Position numbers and translations under genes: made by a program
Shown: in pieces, positions 34,571 through 43,632 of the stretch
Layout of the letters: every line of letters starts with the position of its first letter
Numbering within the stretch: the first letter of the stretch is position 1
Origin: Nitrospirota bacterium
Lineage (GTDB): Bacteria; Nitrospirota; Nitrospiria; SBBL01; JAADHI01
Length of the DNA: 64,000 nucleotides
NCBI GenBank assembly: GCA_029261155.1
Contig: JAJDBW010000061.1
Span: forward strand, 124,001 to 188,000
Direction: 5' to 3'
The notes under the pieces: model-generated
Databases searched by the model: none
What the model saw: the letters and a program-made list of their open reading frames with translations, nothing else
What the model was told of the DNA's origin: nothing

Positions 34571-34626
34571 ATCCCTCTTAAATCTTCATCTCCAAGTTTT
34601 CAAATCGCAATGACAGGCTTATATGC

Positions 34627-37600
34627 CTACTCCGGCTTCTCTGTAAAGACACGAGTCCCTTGACGGATGGGTTTACTCACAGAGACATCCTTTATCTGAA
34701 CGATCTCCCCGGTACTGCTTTGCACAAAACCCGTTATCGTATTATCACTCACCACGACATTCACTTTAGAGGCAACTCCTTGTCCTAAATCCTTATTCCT
34801 AACCGCCGTTACGCCATCGCTTTTAAAACCAAGCGCACCAACGACATTCCCCGCTTTATCCGTTGCAATGGAGGCGATGCCGGCTTCGAACATAAGCGCA
34901 TACACCGCATTGGTTCCTTGAGGAATACAGATGTCCTGGCCGGGTGTATACGTCGTCACGGCTACAATTCCGCCAATGATAGACGATTCGTGAACCACGC
35001 GTTCTCCGTTAAAGAGATCGATCACCCATCCCCCTTTTTCGCTTGAGGAGCCGCTGGAACTGTGAATGACGTTCGTAATCAGGTCTTTCACTGTCGTTGC
35101 GCCGCAGGCACTGCATGTAATCGTGCCGTCTTTTTTGACATCGATATCGGTCACATTCAGAAGAGAGGACAACGGAATCGTGTTGGTGCAACTAGCCTTC
35201 CAATTCCGGACACCTGAATCCCAACATCCTTTCGGATGCGATTCTTTCACGCCGTATAGCGCTTGCTGGCTCGTATCCGTCTGATCGCTTGTGGGTCCCG
35301 CGCTATAAAACCGGCCTGTCCCGAAATAGATCCAAAATCGACCACTGGTGTCCATTGATGCAGTGGGTTTAACCGTGACGGGCTTTTGCGGATCGAAAAA
35401 TTCCGACAACACCCAGCTTGCAGGATTTTTATTTCCGTAAGACAGCAGGCGGTATACCTTTCCGGACCAGCCGCCAGCCGTTGAATAGTTTTTACCGATA
35501 TATGTGGCATCGGTCACATAGTTTTGCGGCATATCGTAAACGACCGGATCGCCCATAAAAGCCTTGACCTCGGTTCCCGCAGATCGCTTATCGACCAGGG
35601 TGCCGTCTTTCAAATTAATCGTATAGATCTGCCCGACTTCGGTGGCCGTCGATTCGAATTTATTTTCGGTGGCACTCGCTTCCCGTAAGCCGTCATAGCT
35701 GAGCGGACCCGATCCAAAAACGCCATACCAGGTATCTTTGTCATATCGCGTCACGGCAGGCCAGCTTGTCGTAAAGCCAAGATCCGCGTCCGAATAAACC
35801 CAAAGAAGGTCGGGTCCGGCTTCCGGATCTGTAATATCCAATGCAAAGTAGGCGGAGCGAAATCGATCCTCACCCGGATCGGTGGTATCTCCGTCCCCAT
35901 TCAAGTCGACTTTGATTAATCCGCCACCCATCCGTAAGCTTCCGATCAAGACGGTTCCCCATCCTCCAGGATATTTACAAGAGGCATTTGCAGGATTCGA
36001 ACAATCTCCTTGTTCGGTAAAGATCTGAAGGCTCGCTATCCGTGGCGATCCATCGACCATATACACATGTTGGCCTTTATCGTAGTCGGTTCCGGTTAGC
36101 CATTTTAAATGCGGCAAGAGTTCCTGCGGAATAAAGGCCCAAAGCTCTTCGCCCAGCGGCGTCGCGCCAACGGTATTCGCGTTCGGCGCTGTCGTAAAAT
36201 AACCGTGCTCTTCTACGCCGTTTGTATTCGGGTCGTCCCCTTCATGAAAGAATCCGGCATTAAACGCATGCAACATGCCATCGTTCCCGCCGACATAAAC
36301 CACCTGCCGGCGTTCCTTATACTTGGAATAAAAGAGCGTAAAGCTATCGTCGCCATATTTTGTGTCGTATCCTTCGGCGGGAGGCCCAACGGATACGGGG
36401 CTCGAATAGACAATATCTCCCAGACGCCAGGTCTTTGTTGTACCATCCACATCGATTTCCCGTTTCCGGTATCCGGAGATCTGTTCGCCATGAATGAAGT
36501 CGATTATATTTTTCCCTTCAGTCGCATTGGCCGCCCGTAAGTAAGGTCTGAGCGTTGCTTCATTTGCGGCGGAAAAATCGATGAATTCACCCGAGTCGAC
36601 CGTGCCATTGGCATTGCCGTCCACCCATGTTTTGATCAATCGCGGATCCGTGGAAAGATTTCTGTTGGCTAAAACCTTTCCGCCTTCCCATATAGGCTTC
36701 ATTTCATCCAAATCGATGACTGAGTAGGTCGTTTTATTTCCAGAGGCATCGAGATCGTAACGCCTGACTTTGGTTTCTAATAGCTGCATATCGAAAAAGG
36801 TTTCAACAATTTTGTCGTGCTTTAAATCAAGCCTTCCGTCCTGCGGTGGCGTATCTTCACGGAGTTGTCCGAACTCGTCGAAAAAAAGCCCCTGCATATA
36901 TCCAAGCCATGCGGCTTCTCCCTGGCCTTCATCAATGGATGGGAAAAAGTAAGCCTGATAGACCGCGCCTTCACCGCCGGTCGAGGTGGCCAGCACGGAG
37001 ACCGAGGTTCCTGAAGCGCTTCGTTGCAAAATGGCGCTAATGGCCGCAATTAGGCGCGTCTTTAAAGTATAGGCGTTTTGCGATTCGAAATAGGTATCCG
37101 GGACGCCATCTCCATCCTTGTCCCATTCCTTCGGATCCGGCCCTGGCAGGCCATCTTTATTCTTGTCCTCGAAGCCACCCACCTTGGCGGCGTCTTTTAA
37201 AAGCTGGGAGCCTGTACCAAAAGCGAAGAAGGGATAGAAGGTAATATTCTGCATGCCGGGCAGTCCATCATTGTTTGGGCCTGGAGTATATCCGGGTTCA
37301 TTGATACCGGCAATATTTGTTCCACTGGGCGGACGAAGGTCGGTCGTATGGGCCCAGAAGGCAACATCGTCTAAAAAGTGAGAGCCCTCCGCAAGGCATG
37401 ACCCGCCCGATATTCCGCCATAGTAAGCCGAACAGGGATCGTGGTGTTCGCTCATCGTGTTATGGCTCAAACCGGCCGGGTGATTGTTGGGATGGCTGGC
37501 ATGAAGATGAGTAAAAAGACAGCCGGAGGCCGCCGCGCAATGCGTGCTGCTTCCGTGGCCTGCTGCAGTGTGAGCGTAATCTTGAATGGCCGCCGGAATG

Positions 37601-38661
37601 TCTTGATCTTTTGTTGGATCTCCATCTGTGAACATTAAGACGAAGCCTTGACAGCAAGGGGCCCAACGCCCGTTTGTCGCCGTTTTGCAACCGGTTTCAC
37701 CCGCAGGAGGGCTCAGATTCTCGAGACAATAAGGATCGTAAGCGGGACCGATCTTGAAATCGGTGTTTTCATATGCAGGTGTAATCTGGGCAAAATAACG
37801 CGAGGCTTCATAGAGCGATTCCGCAAGCGGGGTCCAAGAGGTGGCGACCAATCCTTCGATGGCATTGATCATCGAAACCATGTTATCCCCAAGATCCGAT
37901 CGGATCTCCGCCCCGTTGTCGTTCCCACCATCATCGTCGAAGGTCATGAGACCGAAACGCGCCCGATCGCCCACTTCTTGAATCACGCCCGTTTGCTTAA
38001 TCACGCCATCCACGGTAATTCTTCTCATGGTTCCTCCGTTCGAACTGCAGGTTCCATCGCCTAGAATGTAGAAATTCCCGCCTTCAACGCGAACGCAGCG
38101 CAGGCCGCTAAAAGTCGCAGGCGCAACGTTGGTCAGATCAAACTGCTTGTAAAATGCCTTACAGCAAGCACCATTTGAAAATTGCGATTGGCCTTTTATT
38201 TTTGTACAACTATTCGCGCTGGCTCGAACCGAGTTACAGAGGCCGCCGGTCATTACCCACTTGGTAATATCGATGCGGCGCATGCTTAACCAATTTAAAA
38301 AATTACCGTCCCATTCGTTTGTACAGGGTCTGTTTCCTTGGGGGGAAAACGTGTTCGTGGCGTAGGTATAGCATTTGTCTTCTTGGTAGTAGCCAAAATA
38401 TTGCGTCGTCGAAACGTATCCCGTCGAAAGGTTCGCGCCACTTAAGGCCAGACAACCGTCCACGCCGGTATCGGAATACGCGCAGTGGTTCATGCTGCCG
38501 GAGTTATCCACCAGCAAAAGGATGTTGGGTGGAATTTCGGGGCCCAAGAAGGGCGGGAGCGCGCTATAGTCGGAAAGGGTTTGCGCGGAAGCCGTACCGA
38601 ACATCACCACGATCAAAAATGCGGCAAATACGATTGGTTGAATGATAGCATTGCGTTTCAT
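34627..38661 (-). CDS. pilY1: Type IV pilus tip-associated adhesin PilY1
   Basis: 1344 residues with a signal peptide (residues 8-27). The N-terminal part has a von Willebrand A-like metal site D52-S54-S56 (LLVDNSGSMN), a large cysteine-rich insert (about 85-430), and Ca-binding DKNKDGLPGPD / DKDGDGVPD repeats near 510-530. The C-terminal half (about 740-1250) is the PilY1 beta-propeller with VYVGGNDGMLHAFNAG, ALDITDPEAG and a Ca loop DLNGDGDTTDPGED. PilY1 sits at the pilus tip and antagonises retraction and mediates adhesion. It follows the minor pilin genes, the usual arrangement. Length is in the PilY1 range. Confidence 0.95.
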   Translation of the reverse strand: MKRNAIIQPIVFAAFLIVVMFGTASAQTLSDYSALPPFLGPEIPPNILLLVDNSGSMNHCAYSDTGVDGCLALSGANLSTGYVSTTQYFGYYQEDKCYTYATNTFSPQGNRPCTNEWDGNFLNWLSMRRIDITKWVMTGGLCNSVRASANSCTKIKGQSQFSNGACCKAFYKQFDLTNVAPATFSGLRCVRVEGGNFYILGDGTCSSNGGTMRRITVDGVIKQTGVIQEVGDRARFGLMTFDDDGGNDNGAEIRSDLGDNMVSMINAIEGLVATSWTPLAESLYEASRYFAQITPAYENTDFKIGPAYDPYCLENLSPPAGETGCKTATNGRWAPCCQGFVLMFTDGDPTKDQDIPAAIQDYAHTAAGHGSSTHCAAASGCLFTHLHASHPNNHPAGLSHNTMSEHHDPCSAYYGGISGGSCLAEGSHFLDDVAFWAHTTDLRPPSGTNIAGINEPGYTPGPNNDGLPGMQNITFYPFFAFGTGSQLLKDAAKVGGFEDKNKDGLPGPDPKEWDKDGDGVPDTYFESQNAYTLKTRLIAAISAILQRSASGTSVSVLATSTGGEGAVYQAYFFPSIDEGQGEAAWLGYMQGLFFDEFGQLREDTPPQDGRLDLKHDKIVETFFDMQLLETKVRRYDLDASGNKTTYSVIDLDEMKPIWEGGKVLANRNLSTDPRLIKTWVDGNANGTVDSGEFIDFSAANEATLRPYLRAANATEGKNIIDFIHGEQISGYRKREIDVDGTTKTWRLGDIVYSSPVSVGPPAEGYDTKYGDDSFTLFYSKYKERRQVVYVGGNDGMLHAFNAGFFHEGDDPNTNGVEEHGYFTTAPNANTVGATPLGEELWAFIPQELLPHLKWLTGTDYDKGQHVYMVDGSPRIASLQIFTEQGDCSNPANASCKYPGGWGTVLIGSLRMGGGLIKVDLNGDGDTTDPGEDRFRSAYFALDITDPEAGPDLLWVYSDADLGFTTSWPAVTRYDKDTWYGVFGSGPLSYDGLREASATENKFESTATEVGQIYTINLKDGTLVDKRSAGTEVKAFMGDPVVYDMPQNYVTDATYIGKNYSTAGGWSGKVYRLLSYGNKNPASWVLSEFFDPQKPVTVKPTASMDTSGRFWIYFGTGRFYSAGPTSDQTDTSQQALYGVKESHPKGCWDSGVRNWKASCTNTIPLSSLLNVTDIDVKKDGTITCSACGATTVKDLITNVIHSSSGSSSEKGGWVIDLFNGERVVHESSIIGGIVAVTTYTPGQDICIPQGTNAVYALMFEAGIASIATDKAGNVVGALGFKSDGVTAVRNKDLGQGVASKVNVVVSDNTITGFVQSSTGEIVQIKDVSVSKPIRQGTRVFTEKPE

Positions 38662-38671
38662 AGTCTCCCCC

Positions 38672-39010
38672 TTAGCGCATTAATAATCCGTAAATGGTGG
38701 CTTCAACGATTTCGTCTTTATCGAGCCTTAAGTCGACACGCATCTCCGGCCTTAATCTCTTTCTCCCATCGATTATCTTTCCCCCCTCTTCATCGAAAAA
38801 TAAGGCATTAGGAGAAAACCGTAATCGTTTGCCATTGATCAGAATAAAATCTTTTCCGATCGAATCGATAAATCCCTGAACTGTATTGGCATTAGAAGAA
38901 AATCCTTCTTCCGTGCCCTCCGCGAGGCCTGGATAGACGTTCACAAACCCAATCAGAAGTCCTATCATTAGAATCCCCACGAAACCTCTCGAGAAATTCA
39001 TGTTCATCAT
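38672..39010 (-). CDS. Small exported beta-rich protein between pilX and pilY1
   Basis: 112 residues with a signal peptide (hydrophobic residues 8-24). The mature part looks like a small beta-barrel: VQGFIDSIGKDFILINGKRLRF then RLRPEMRVDLRLDKDEIVEATIYGL, in the style of OB/PRC-like or DUF5666-type periplasmic proteins. It is 13 bp after pilX and 10 bp before pilY1, so it is part of the pilus operon. Function unknown; the position suggests a chaperone or accessory for PilY1 or minor pilins. Confidence 0.78.
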   Translation of the reverse strand: MMNMNFSRGFVGILMIGLLIGFVNVYPGLAEGTEEGFSSNANTVQGFIDSIGKDFILINGKRLRFSPNALFFDEEGGKIIDGRKRLRPEMRVDLRLDKDEIVEATIYGLLMR

Positions 39011-39023
39011 TTATCCCTTTCCA

Positions 39024-39623
39024 TTATGGGCAATCGAAATATGCCGTCGTCACATTAGACTTGGTCTTGATCGGGCCCAATGAAACCGTATCGACGCTAT
39101 AAAGCGTGCCTGACGCACATCCTGTTCCACCCACTTTCTTATGGTGACCGATGGCAAATTCCTCAAGTTCCGAGCCCGGAAGCATGACCCCCCCCGCTTC
39201 GTAATCGATATCGACCTGTATGGTCTGGTTATTCAGAGCGGTCACGATTAAATCGGGTGAGCCCATCGCAGTATCGTTTCTCAGTGCCCCTCCTCCGGTC
39301 TTTAGCTCTTCTAAAAAATCCAATAGGGTCGCATTGCTCCCTCCCGCCGTGCTCGGATCGACCACGATCGTTCCCGGGTAGCCCTTCGGCGTGGCAGGAT
39401 GCGCGTTCAACTGCAATGTATCCTTAATGACCTTGTTCGAAATCTCGTTTCCGCCACCTGCCGCATGGAAACTTTGTATCGTGCGTTGGTTGCTCGAAGA
39501 CAGGGTTCGTTCGGTGCCGCTGATATCCAGCACCATTACCATCAGCCCCGTGACCAATGCGATCATTGATATGACAATCAATAAGGCGATCCCTTTTTCA
39601 TTTTTATAAGACTGATCCATCAT
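39024..39623 (-). CDS. pilX: Minor pilin PilX
   Basis: 199 residues from ATG 39623; the longer frame runs into pilW and is rejected. The prepilin-like start NEKGIALLIVISMIALVTG carries a class-III leader ending in Gly before a hydrophobic helix and the PilX-type SGTERTLSSSNQRTIQSFHAAGGG segment. PilX is a low-abundance pilus subunit that helps initiate the fibre and present PilY1. It is followed by the 112-aa protein and pilY1. Confidence 0.85.
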   Translation of the reverse strand: MMDQSYKNEKGIALLIVISMIALVTGLMVMVLDISGTERTLSSSNQRTIQSFHAAGGGNEISNKVIKDTLQLNAHPATPKGYPGTIVVDPSTAGGSNATLLDFLEELKTGGGALRNDTAMGSPDLIVTALNNQTIQVDIDYEAGGVMLPGSELEEFAIGHHKKVGGTGCASGTLYSVDTVSLGPIKTKSNVTTAYFDCP

Positions 39624-39636
39624 TTTATCCTTAAAG

Positions 39637-40542
39637 TTAGAGGCCAAGATTCCTGATCTCCACGACCCGTGTAATTTGCCGACGATGAAAATTGTCTGGC
39701 GCCAACGCCGCCGCATGGTCTTCAATGGCCGGACGCGTGGAAATGGTCGCCGTAGAACTTTTATCGGCTGCCCGCGCCAAGATTGAAACCCGTACGCCAC
39801 GAATCGGTGAAGGATTTCCCGCCGGATTATTCACAACAGTGCCATCGGACAAAAGATAGGCAAGTTGAAGATCTTCGATCCCGGAGGCAATCACCTGATT
39901 AAACGCCCCATCGTTTCGCCACAGGGCGAAATCACCCCCAAAAGGAGCGACCGCATAAGTGATTTGCTGTATGCCCGCGACGATAGTCAAATTCGAATAG
40001 GCCCTTGCTAAGGGGGCATTCAAGGTCAGCGTATAGTTCCCACCCGCATCCGGTCCGGCCAGAGCTGTGACTGACGCTGTGAAGAAACCGTTTAATGTGA
40101 TGGTTCGCCCAATAATGTTCGGATTAGTCGGATTCGTACCGGCAAGGGGAGCCACCACAATTGTTGTTGCACCTTGCGGTGCTGCGACATTGATTGTTCC
40201 GATCATTTGGAAACCGCCGCTCACTGAAATTCTGTCCAGTTTATTCGCCCCTCCCTGCGGATCGGGGTCGACATTATTCATTGAAGTAATCGTGGAAAAA
40301 CCAGCCGCTGAAGGATAACTCCCGCCAGCGAGTGGATCGAGCACCCCATATCCTGCGCCTCTGATTTCTCTCACCATCATATCGATCGCGGTACGCGTTT
40401 CCCTTTGCATTTCCGTTTTATTGCTATGGGTTACAGTGAAATTTAGAGAATTGTTAAAAAAACTGTATCCGGCCATCCCGACGATGGTGGTCACGGCCAT
40501 CCCGATCATGAGTTCAATTAAAGTAAAACCTTTTTGCTTCAC
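39637..40542 (-). CDS. pilW: Minor pilin PilW
   Basis: 301 residues if translation begins at GTG 40542, which follows AAGAGGG at good spacing and gives the short leader KQKG before FTLIELMIGMAV; the frame is open 19 codons further upstream into pilV. The body has the PilW-type MVREIRGAGYG segment and beta-rich pilin domain ending with REIRNLGL-like residues. PilW is part of the minor pilin priming complex. 10-bp gap after pilV. Confidence 0.85.
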   Translation of the reverse strand: MKQKGFTLIELMIGMAVTTIVGMAGYSFFNNSLNFTVTHSNKTEMQRETRTAIDMMVREIRGAGYGVLDPLAGGSYPSAAGFSTITSMNNVDPDPQGGANKLDRISVSGGFQMIGTINVAAPQGATTIVVAPLAGTNPTNPNIIGRTITLNGFFTASVTALAGPDAGGNYTLTLNAPLARAYSNLTIVAGIQQITYAVAPFGGDFALWRNDGAFNQVIASGIEDLQLAYLLSDGTVVNNPAGNPSPIRGVRVSILARAADKSSTATISTRPAIEDHAAALAPDNFHRRQITRVVEIRNLGL

Positions 40543-40552
40543 TTTTCCCTCT

Positions 40553-41026
40553 TTATTCGAATAAGGTTTGAACGACGACATTACGAGCGGCCGCTGCACA
40601 GGGCGGCTGCCACACGGTGACGGTAACCGTTGAAATCGCGGTCACAGGCGTATTTTGAACGACCTGAACAGTGCCGCAACCCTGCGTTTCTTTTTCGACA
40701 TTGACTTTCCATTCGTCATAATCATTTTGTAAAATCCCAACTGTTCCTGGGCGGGTTCCGGCATTGGCAGTATCAAAGCCATTGTAGGCGGCCATGTTGA
40801 TCCGATTCCGGCGAATTCTTTCGAGGATTTCATCAGAGGTGGCTGTCGCCCAAGCATCGGTTTGACCTCTACGAGCATTTACGACCGAGATCGACTCTGC
40901 TGTAGCAAACGTCATGAGACCGATCGCCAAGATGATTGAAGCAATCAAGACTTCCAACAAGGTGAATCCCTGCTCTCCTTTTAGACATGTCTTGGCATTC
41001 GATCGATTATTAAAGGTAGCTTCCAT
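40553..41026 (-). CDS. pilV: Minor pilin PilV
   Basis: 157 residues with the prepilin cleavage site GEQG then FTLLEVLIASIILAIGL, followed by the PilV-type NARRGQTDAWATATSDEILERIRRN. It overlaps fimT by 17 bp. Minor pilin in the PilV/W/X complex that starts pilus assembly. Confidence 0.85.
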   Translation of the reverse strand: MEATFNNRSNAKTCLKGEQGFTLLEVLIASIILAIGLMTFATAESISVVNARRGQTDAWATATSDEILERIRRNRINMAAYNGFDTANAGTRPGTVGILQNDYDEWKVNVEKETQGCGTVQVVQNTPVTAISTVTVTVWQPPCAAAARNVVVQTLFE

Positions 41027-41531
41027 TGATATCTCCAGTCATGGTCACAAAGATTTGATAGGATCTTCCTTCACTGTTTTGAATAATGACGTTTGATGGA
41101 TCGGTAACGGGTCTTCCTCGTAGGCCACGTCCGTTAAAAAGAAAAGCGTTTCCCGCAGCATTGATCGTTTGAAAGACAACACCATCACCCAAGCTGAAAA
41201 ATGTTGATGATCCCCTCTGGATGATTTCTTCCGTTCCATTTCGAATAAGATCCCTCGCGACGCCGCCAAGCCCTTGTCCATCATCGACAAAAATGGTGTA
41301 CTGATTTGCCGCTGGGGAATTTAATAGGAGTGTAACCGGGGCATTTCGATTGATTGCTGTAATCCTTGCGACTTGAAGGTTCCCTTGCAATTCTGAAATA
41401 TTTGATCGTAGTCGATGATTAGCGGACCACACGAGAAGATCCGGTACGGCAACCATGACGAGAATACCCAAAATCGCAACCGCGAGCATCATCTCGATTA
41501 AGCTATAACCCTTTCGATTTAACTTCATCAT
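41010..41531 (-). CDS. fimT: Minor pilin FimT/GspH family
   Basis: 173 residues with leader NRKG then YSLIEMMLAVAILGILVMVAVP (in parts) and a FimT/GspH globular domain (LRSNISELQGNLQVARITAI; then LFNGRGLRGRPV). The Tyr at +1 instead of Phe is acceptable. First gene of the pilus operon, 36 bp downstream of the sigma-54 promoter on this strand. Confidence 0.87.
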   Translation of the reverse strand: MMKLNRKGYSLIEMMLAVAILGILVMVAVPDLLVWSANHRLRSNISELQGNLQVARITAINRNAPVTLLLNSPAANQYTIFVDDGQGLGGVARDLIRNGTEEIIQRGSSTFFSLGDGVVFQTINAAGNAFLFNGRGLRGRPVTDPSNVIIQNSEGRSYQIFVTMTGDINGSYL

Positions 41532-41566
41532 TTTGCTTTCTCCTTACACAATCATCAGCAAGGTAA

Positions 41567-41582
41567 AGCAACCTATATGCCA
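41567..41582 (-). promoter_or_regulatory. Sigma-54 (-24/-12) promoter of the minor pilin/pilY1 operon
   Basis: On the minus strand TGGCAT, five bases (ATAGG), TTGCT: the -24 and -12 boxes match the consensus (TGGCAY, TTGCW) with correct spacing. Transcription would start near 41555, about 24 nt before fimT. Sigma-54 control of pilin genes is known in several bacteria through PilR-type activators. Confidence 0.75.
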
Positions 41583-41700
41583 AAGACAAAATAATGTTAA
41601 TAATAAATATATTTATCATATATTTCAATAACTTAAACAACATACAGCTTATTAATAAATTTGACATAATTAAATTTTTATATAAAATAATCCATCAATA

Positions 41701-41720
41701 CTATGTAGAAGATTACATAG
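41701..41720. promoter_or_regulatory. Inverted repeat, candidate upstream activator site of pilus operon
   Basis: CTATGTA and TACATAG arms are separated by six bases. The centre is about 155 bp upstream of the predicted pilus operon start, within range for a sigma-54 activator site. Arm and spacer length match the inverted repeat at 5640 (6-base spacer) but the sequence differs. Confidence 0.35.
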
Positions 41721-41854
41721 TCCTTGGGGATCTATCCGATCAATATTGATTAGAATTTATTGTTGATTCTAGAGGGGGACCGTCAGGTTTGAATTAATGC
41801 ATGGATTGCGGATCGTACTTTAGAAAAGAAGATTCTGTGCTTATTTTAAAAAAT

Positions 41855-42634
41855 TCAGGAGGGCCTTGAAGTAATGATCTCACTAACCTTCAGTAAATCG
41901 GCAGGGGTATTCACTTCTATAAAAGAACGTCCTTCTTCAGGGGACAGCGTAATCAGCGCGATTTTCCCACCCTGCTCCAAGACCCGTAGCTGTTCGAGCT
42001 TTTCGATTCGTTCAAGCCGGCCTTCGGGGGTTTCTACGATATTGAGCAAGAATTTTTTCGCGTAGCAATAAATACCATAATGTTTGTAGAGGGACACTTG
42101 TTTATCTCGAAGCCTAAAATCCGCTTTCATGATATGAGGAATGGGTGAGCGCGAAAAATAAAGTGCATGTCCCTGTTCATTTGAAACCACTTTGACGGTG
42201 TGTGGAGAATAGAACTCGGCCTCGGATTCGATTTCAGACTGAGCCGTGACAAGATCGGCTGACCCACCCCGGATTAAATCCATCCCAGATTTTAGCAGCT
42301 GGTCCAAGATTTCGGGATTAAAAAAAGGAAGATCGCCTTGAAGGTTCACGACGATATCGAAATCAAGGACGGAGGCCACTTCTGCAACCCGTTCTGTACC
42401 ATTTCGATGCGTAGAAGCCGTCAATTGAACTTCAGCTCCGAAATCGCTGACGCAGGCGGCGATACGTTCGTCATCTGTGGCCACCAGGACTTTCCCCGGC
42501 AACTTGGCCGATACGGCCCGCTCCCAAACGTGCTGAATCATGGGCTTGCCTTTGAGCTTGGCTAGGGGTTTTCCGGGAAATCGCTGGGAAGCGTATCGCG
42601 CGGGAATAACGACGAGGGGGCCTGGCTTTGGCAT
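41855..42634 (-). CDS. kdsB: 3-deoxy-manno-octulosonate cytidylyltransferase
   Basis: 259 residues from ATG 42634, one base after the kinase stop; an upstream start would lie inside the kinase gene. Motifs: VIPARYASQRFPGKPLAKL, VATDDERI, VNLQGDLPFF and KHYGIYCY. It makes CMP-Kdo for lipid A core assembly, so the organism makes Kdo-type LPS. Confidence 0.96.
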   Translation of the reverse strand: MPKPGPLVVIPARYASQRFPGKPLAKLKGKPMIQHVWERAVSAKLPGKVLVATDDERIAACVSDFGAEVQLTASTHRNGTERVAEVASVLDFDIVVNLQGDLPFFNPEILDQLLKSGMDLIRGGSADLVTAQSEIESEAEFYSPHTVKVVSNEQGHALYFSRSPIPHIMKADFRLRDKQVSLYKHYGIYCYAKKFLLNIVETPEGRLERIEKLEQLRVLEQGGKIALITLSPEEGRSFIEVNTPADLLKVSEIITSRPS

Positions 42635-42635
42635 T

Positions 42636-43622
42636 TTATTGCTCCGACAGGGCCCGGCCAAGGCTTACTTTATCAATTGCGGCAGTCCCGACTATACCGA
42701 CGACGATGCCTGCCGCCACATTCGAAATTTTCGCCGCTTCGACCAAGGGAAGCCCCGCGGCAAGACAGAGAGATAGGGTACTCAAAACTGTATCTCCTGC
42801 CCCGGTCACATCGTAAACCTCCTTGGCCTTTGTGGAAATATGCGTCTCCCTTCCATCTTTTTCGAAAAGGCTCATGCCCTGCTCGCCTCGCGTAATTAAA
42901 ACGGCTTTACAGCGCAATTTTTTAAGAAGCTTCTCCCCTGCCGCATGCAATGACGACTCATCCTCAATGTCTATGCCAGAGGCTTGAGACGCTTCCAAGT
43001 GGTTCGGTGTAATTAAGCTCACCTTTCGATAAAAAGGAACATGATTCACTTTAGGGTCCACCACGATTGGGATGCCTATTCGGAGGGCGGCAGGGAGAAC
43101 TTTTTCAAGCACTTTTTCGTTTATGACGCCTTTCGAATAATCGGAAATGGCAAGACAATCCATTTGAGGTAATTGGGCCAGCACGTACTCGACAATTCGG
43201 TTTTCCGTTTTTCTAAGCAGGCTGCTTCGGACTTCATGATCGAATCGAACGACTTGTTGCTGATGTGCGATGATACGTGTTTTCTTTGTCGTCGAGCGGT
43301 TCTCTTCGATAATAAGACCTTGAACATCGAGGTCTTTCGATCGGACGCGTTCCGACATCCATTGCCCTGCTTCGTCGGATCCAATCACACCGCAGAGGAA
43401 TCCTTTTCCACCTAGTCCTAAAATATTGTTGAGCACATTCCCCGCCCCGCCCAGCCGAACGGATTCGGAATCGACTTCTACAACGGGTACTGGCGCCTCG
43501 GGTGAAATCCGCTTGACCTTGCCCCAAATATAATGGTCGAGCATCAGATCGCCCAAGATCAACACTTTTCGATTTGCGATCTTTTTTAATAAAGACCCGG
43601 ACGAGACTTTTTTCTTCTCCAT
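42636..43622 (-). CDS. rfaE1: D-glycero-beta-D-manno-heptose-7-phosphate kinase domain protein
   Basis: 328 residues from ATG 43622 (an in-frame TTG lies 10 codons upstream). PfkB/ribokinase family: LGDLMLDHYIWGKVKRISPEAP, GGAGNVLNNILGLGG and the anion-hole DVTGAGDTVLS. This matches the kinase half of HldE/RfaE (heptose branch of LPS core). The cytidylyl/adenylyl-transferase half is missing, so it must be a separate gene outside the window. Coupled to kdsB (1-bp gap). Confidence 0.88.
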   Translation of the reverse strand: MEKKKVSSGSLLKKIANRKVLILGDLMLDHYIWGKVKRISPEAPVPVVEVDSESVRLGGAGNVLNNILGLGGKGFLCGVIGSDEAGQWMSERVRSKDLDVQGLIIEENRSTTKKTRIIAHQQQVVRFDHEVRSSLLRKTENRIVEYVLAQLPQMDCLAISDYSKGVINEKVLEKVLPAALRIGIPIVVDPKVNHVPFYRKVSLITPNHLEASQASGIDIEDESSLHAAGEKLLKKLRCKAVLITRGEQGMSLFEKDGRETHISTKAKEVYDVTGAGDTVLSTLSLCLAAGLPLVEAAKISNVAAGIVVGIVGTAAIDKVSLGRALSEQ

Positions 43623-43632
43623 AATGCGCTCG

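Larger units (their letters stand above)
41532..41854. other. AT-rich regulatory region upstream of the pilus operon
   Basis: 323 bp, very AT-rich between about 41580 and 41720, unlike its surroundings. It contains the fimT sigma-54 promoter, TTATTAATAA (41649-41658), a 7-bp inverted repeat (41701-41720) and a 12-bp palindrome ATCAATATTGAT (41739-41750). No gene is seen. It also holds a plus-strand TTGACA...TATAAA match with no gene to serve. Confidence 0.55.

Noticed and set aside
41671-41705. Plus-strand TTGACA...TATAAA match in the pilus control region
   Set aside because: It faces no gene on that strand before kdsB (minus), so it is probably a chance match in AT-rich DNA.
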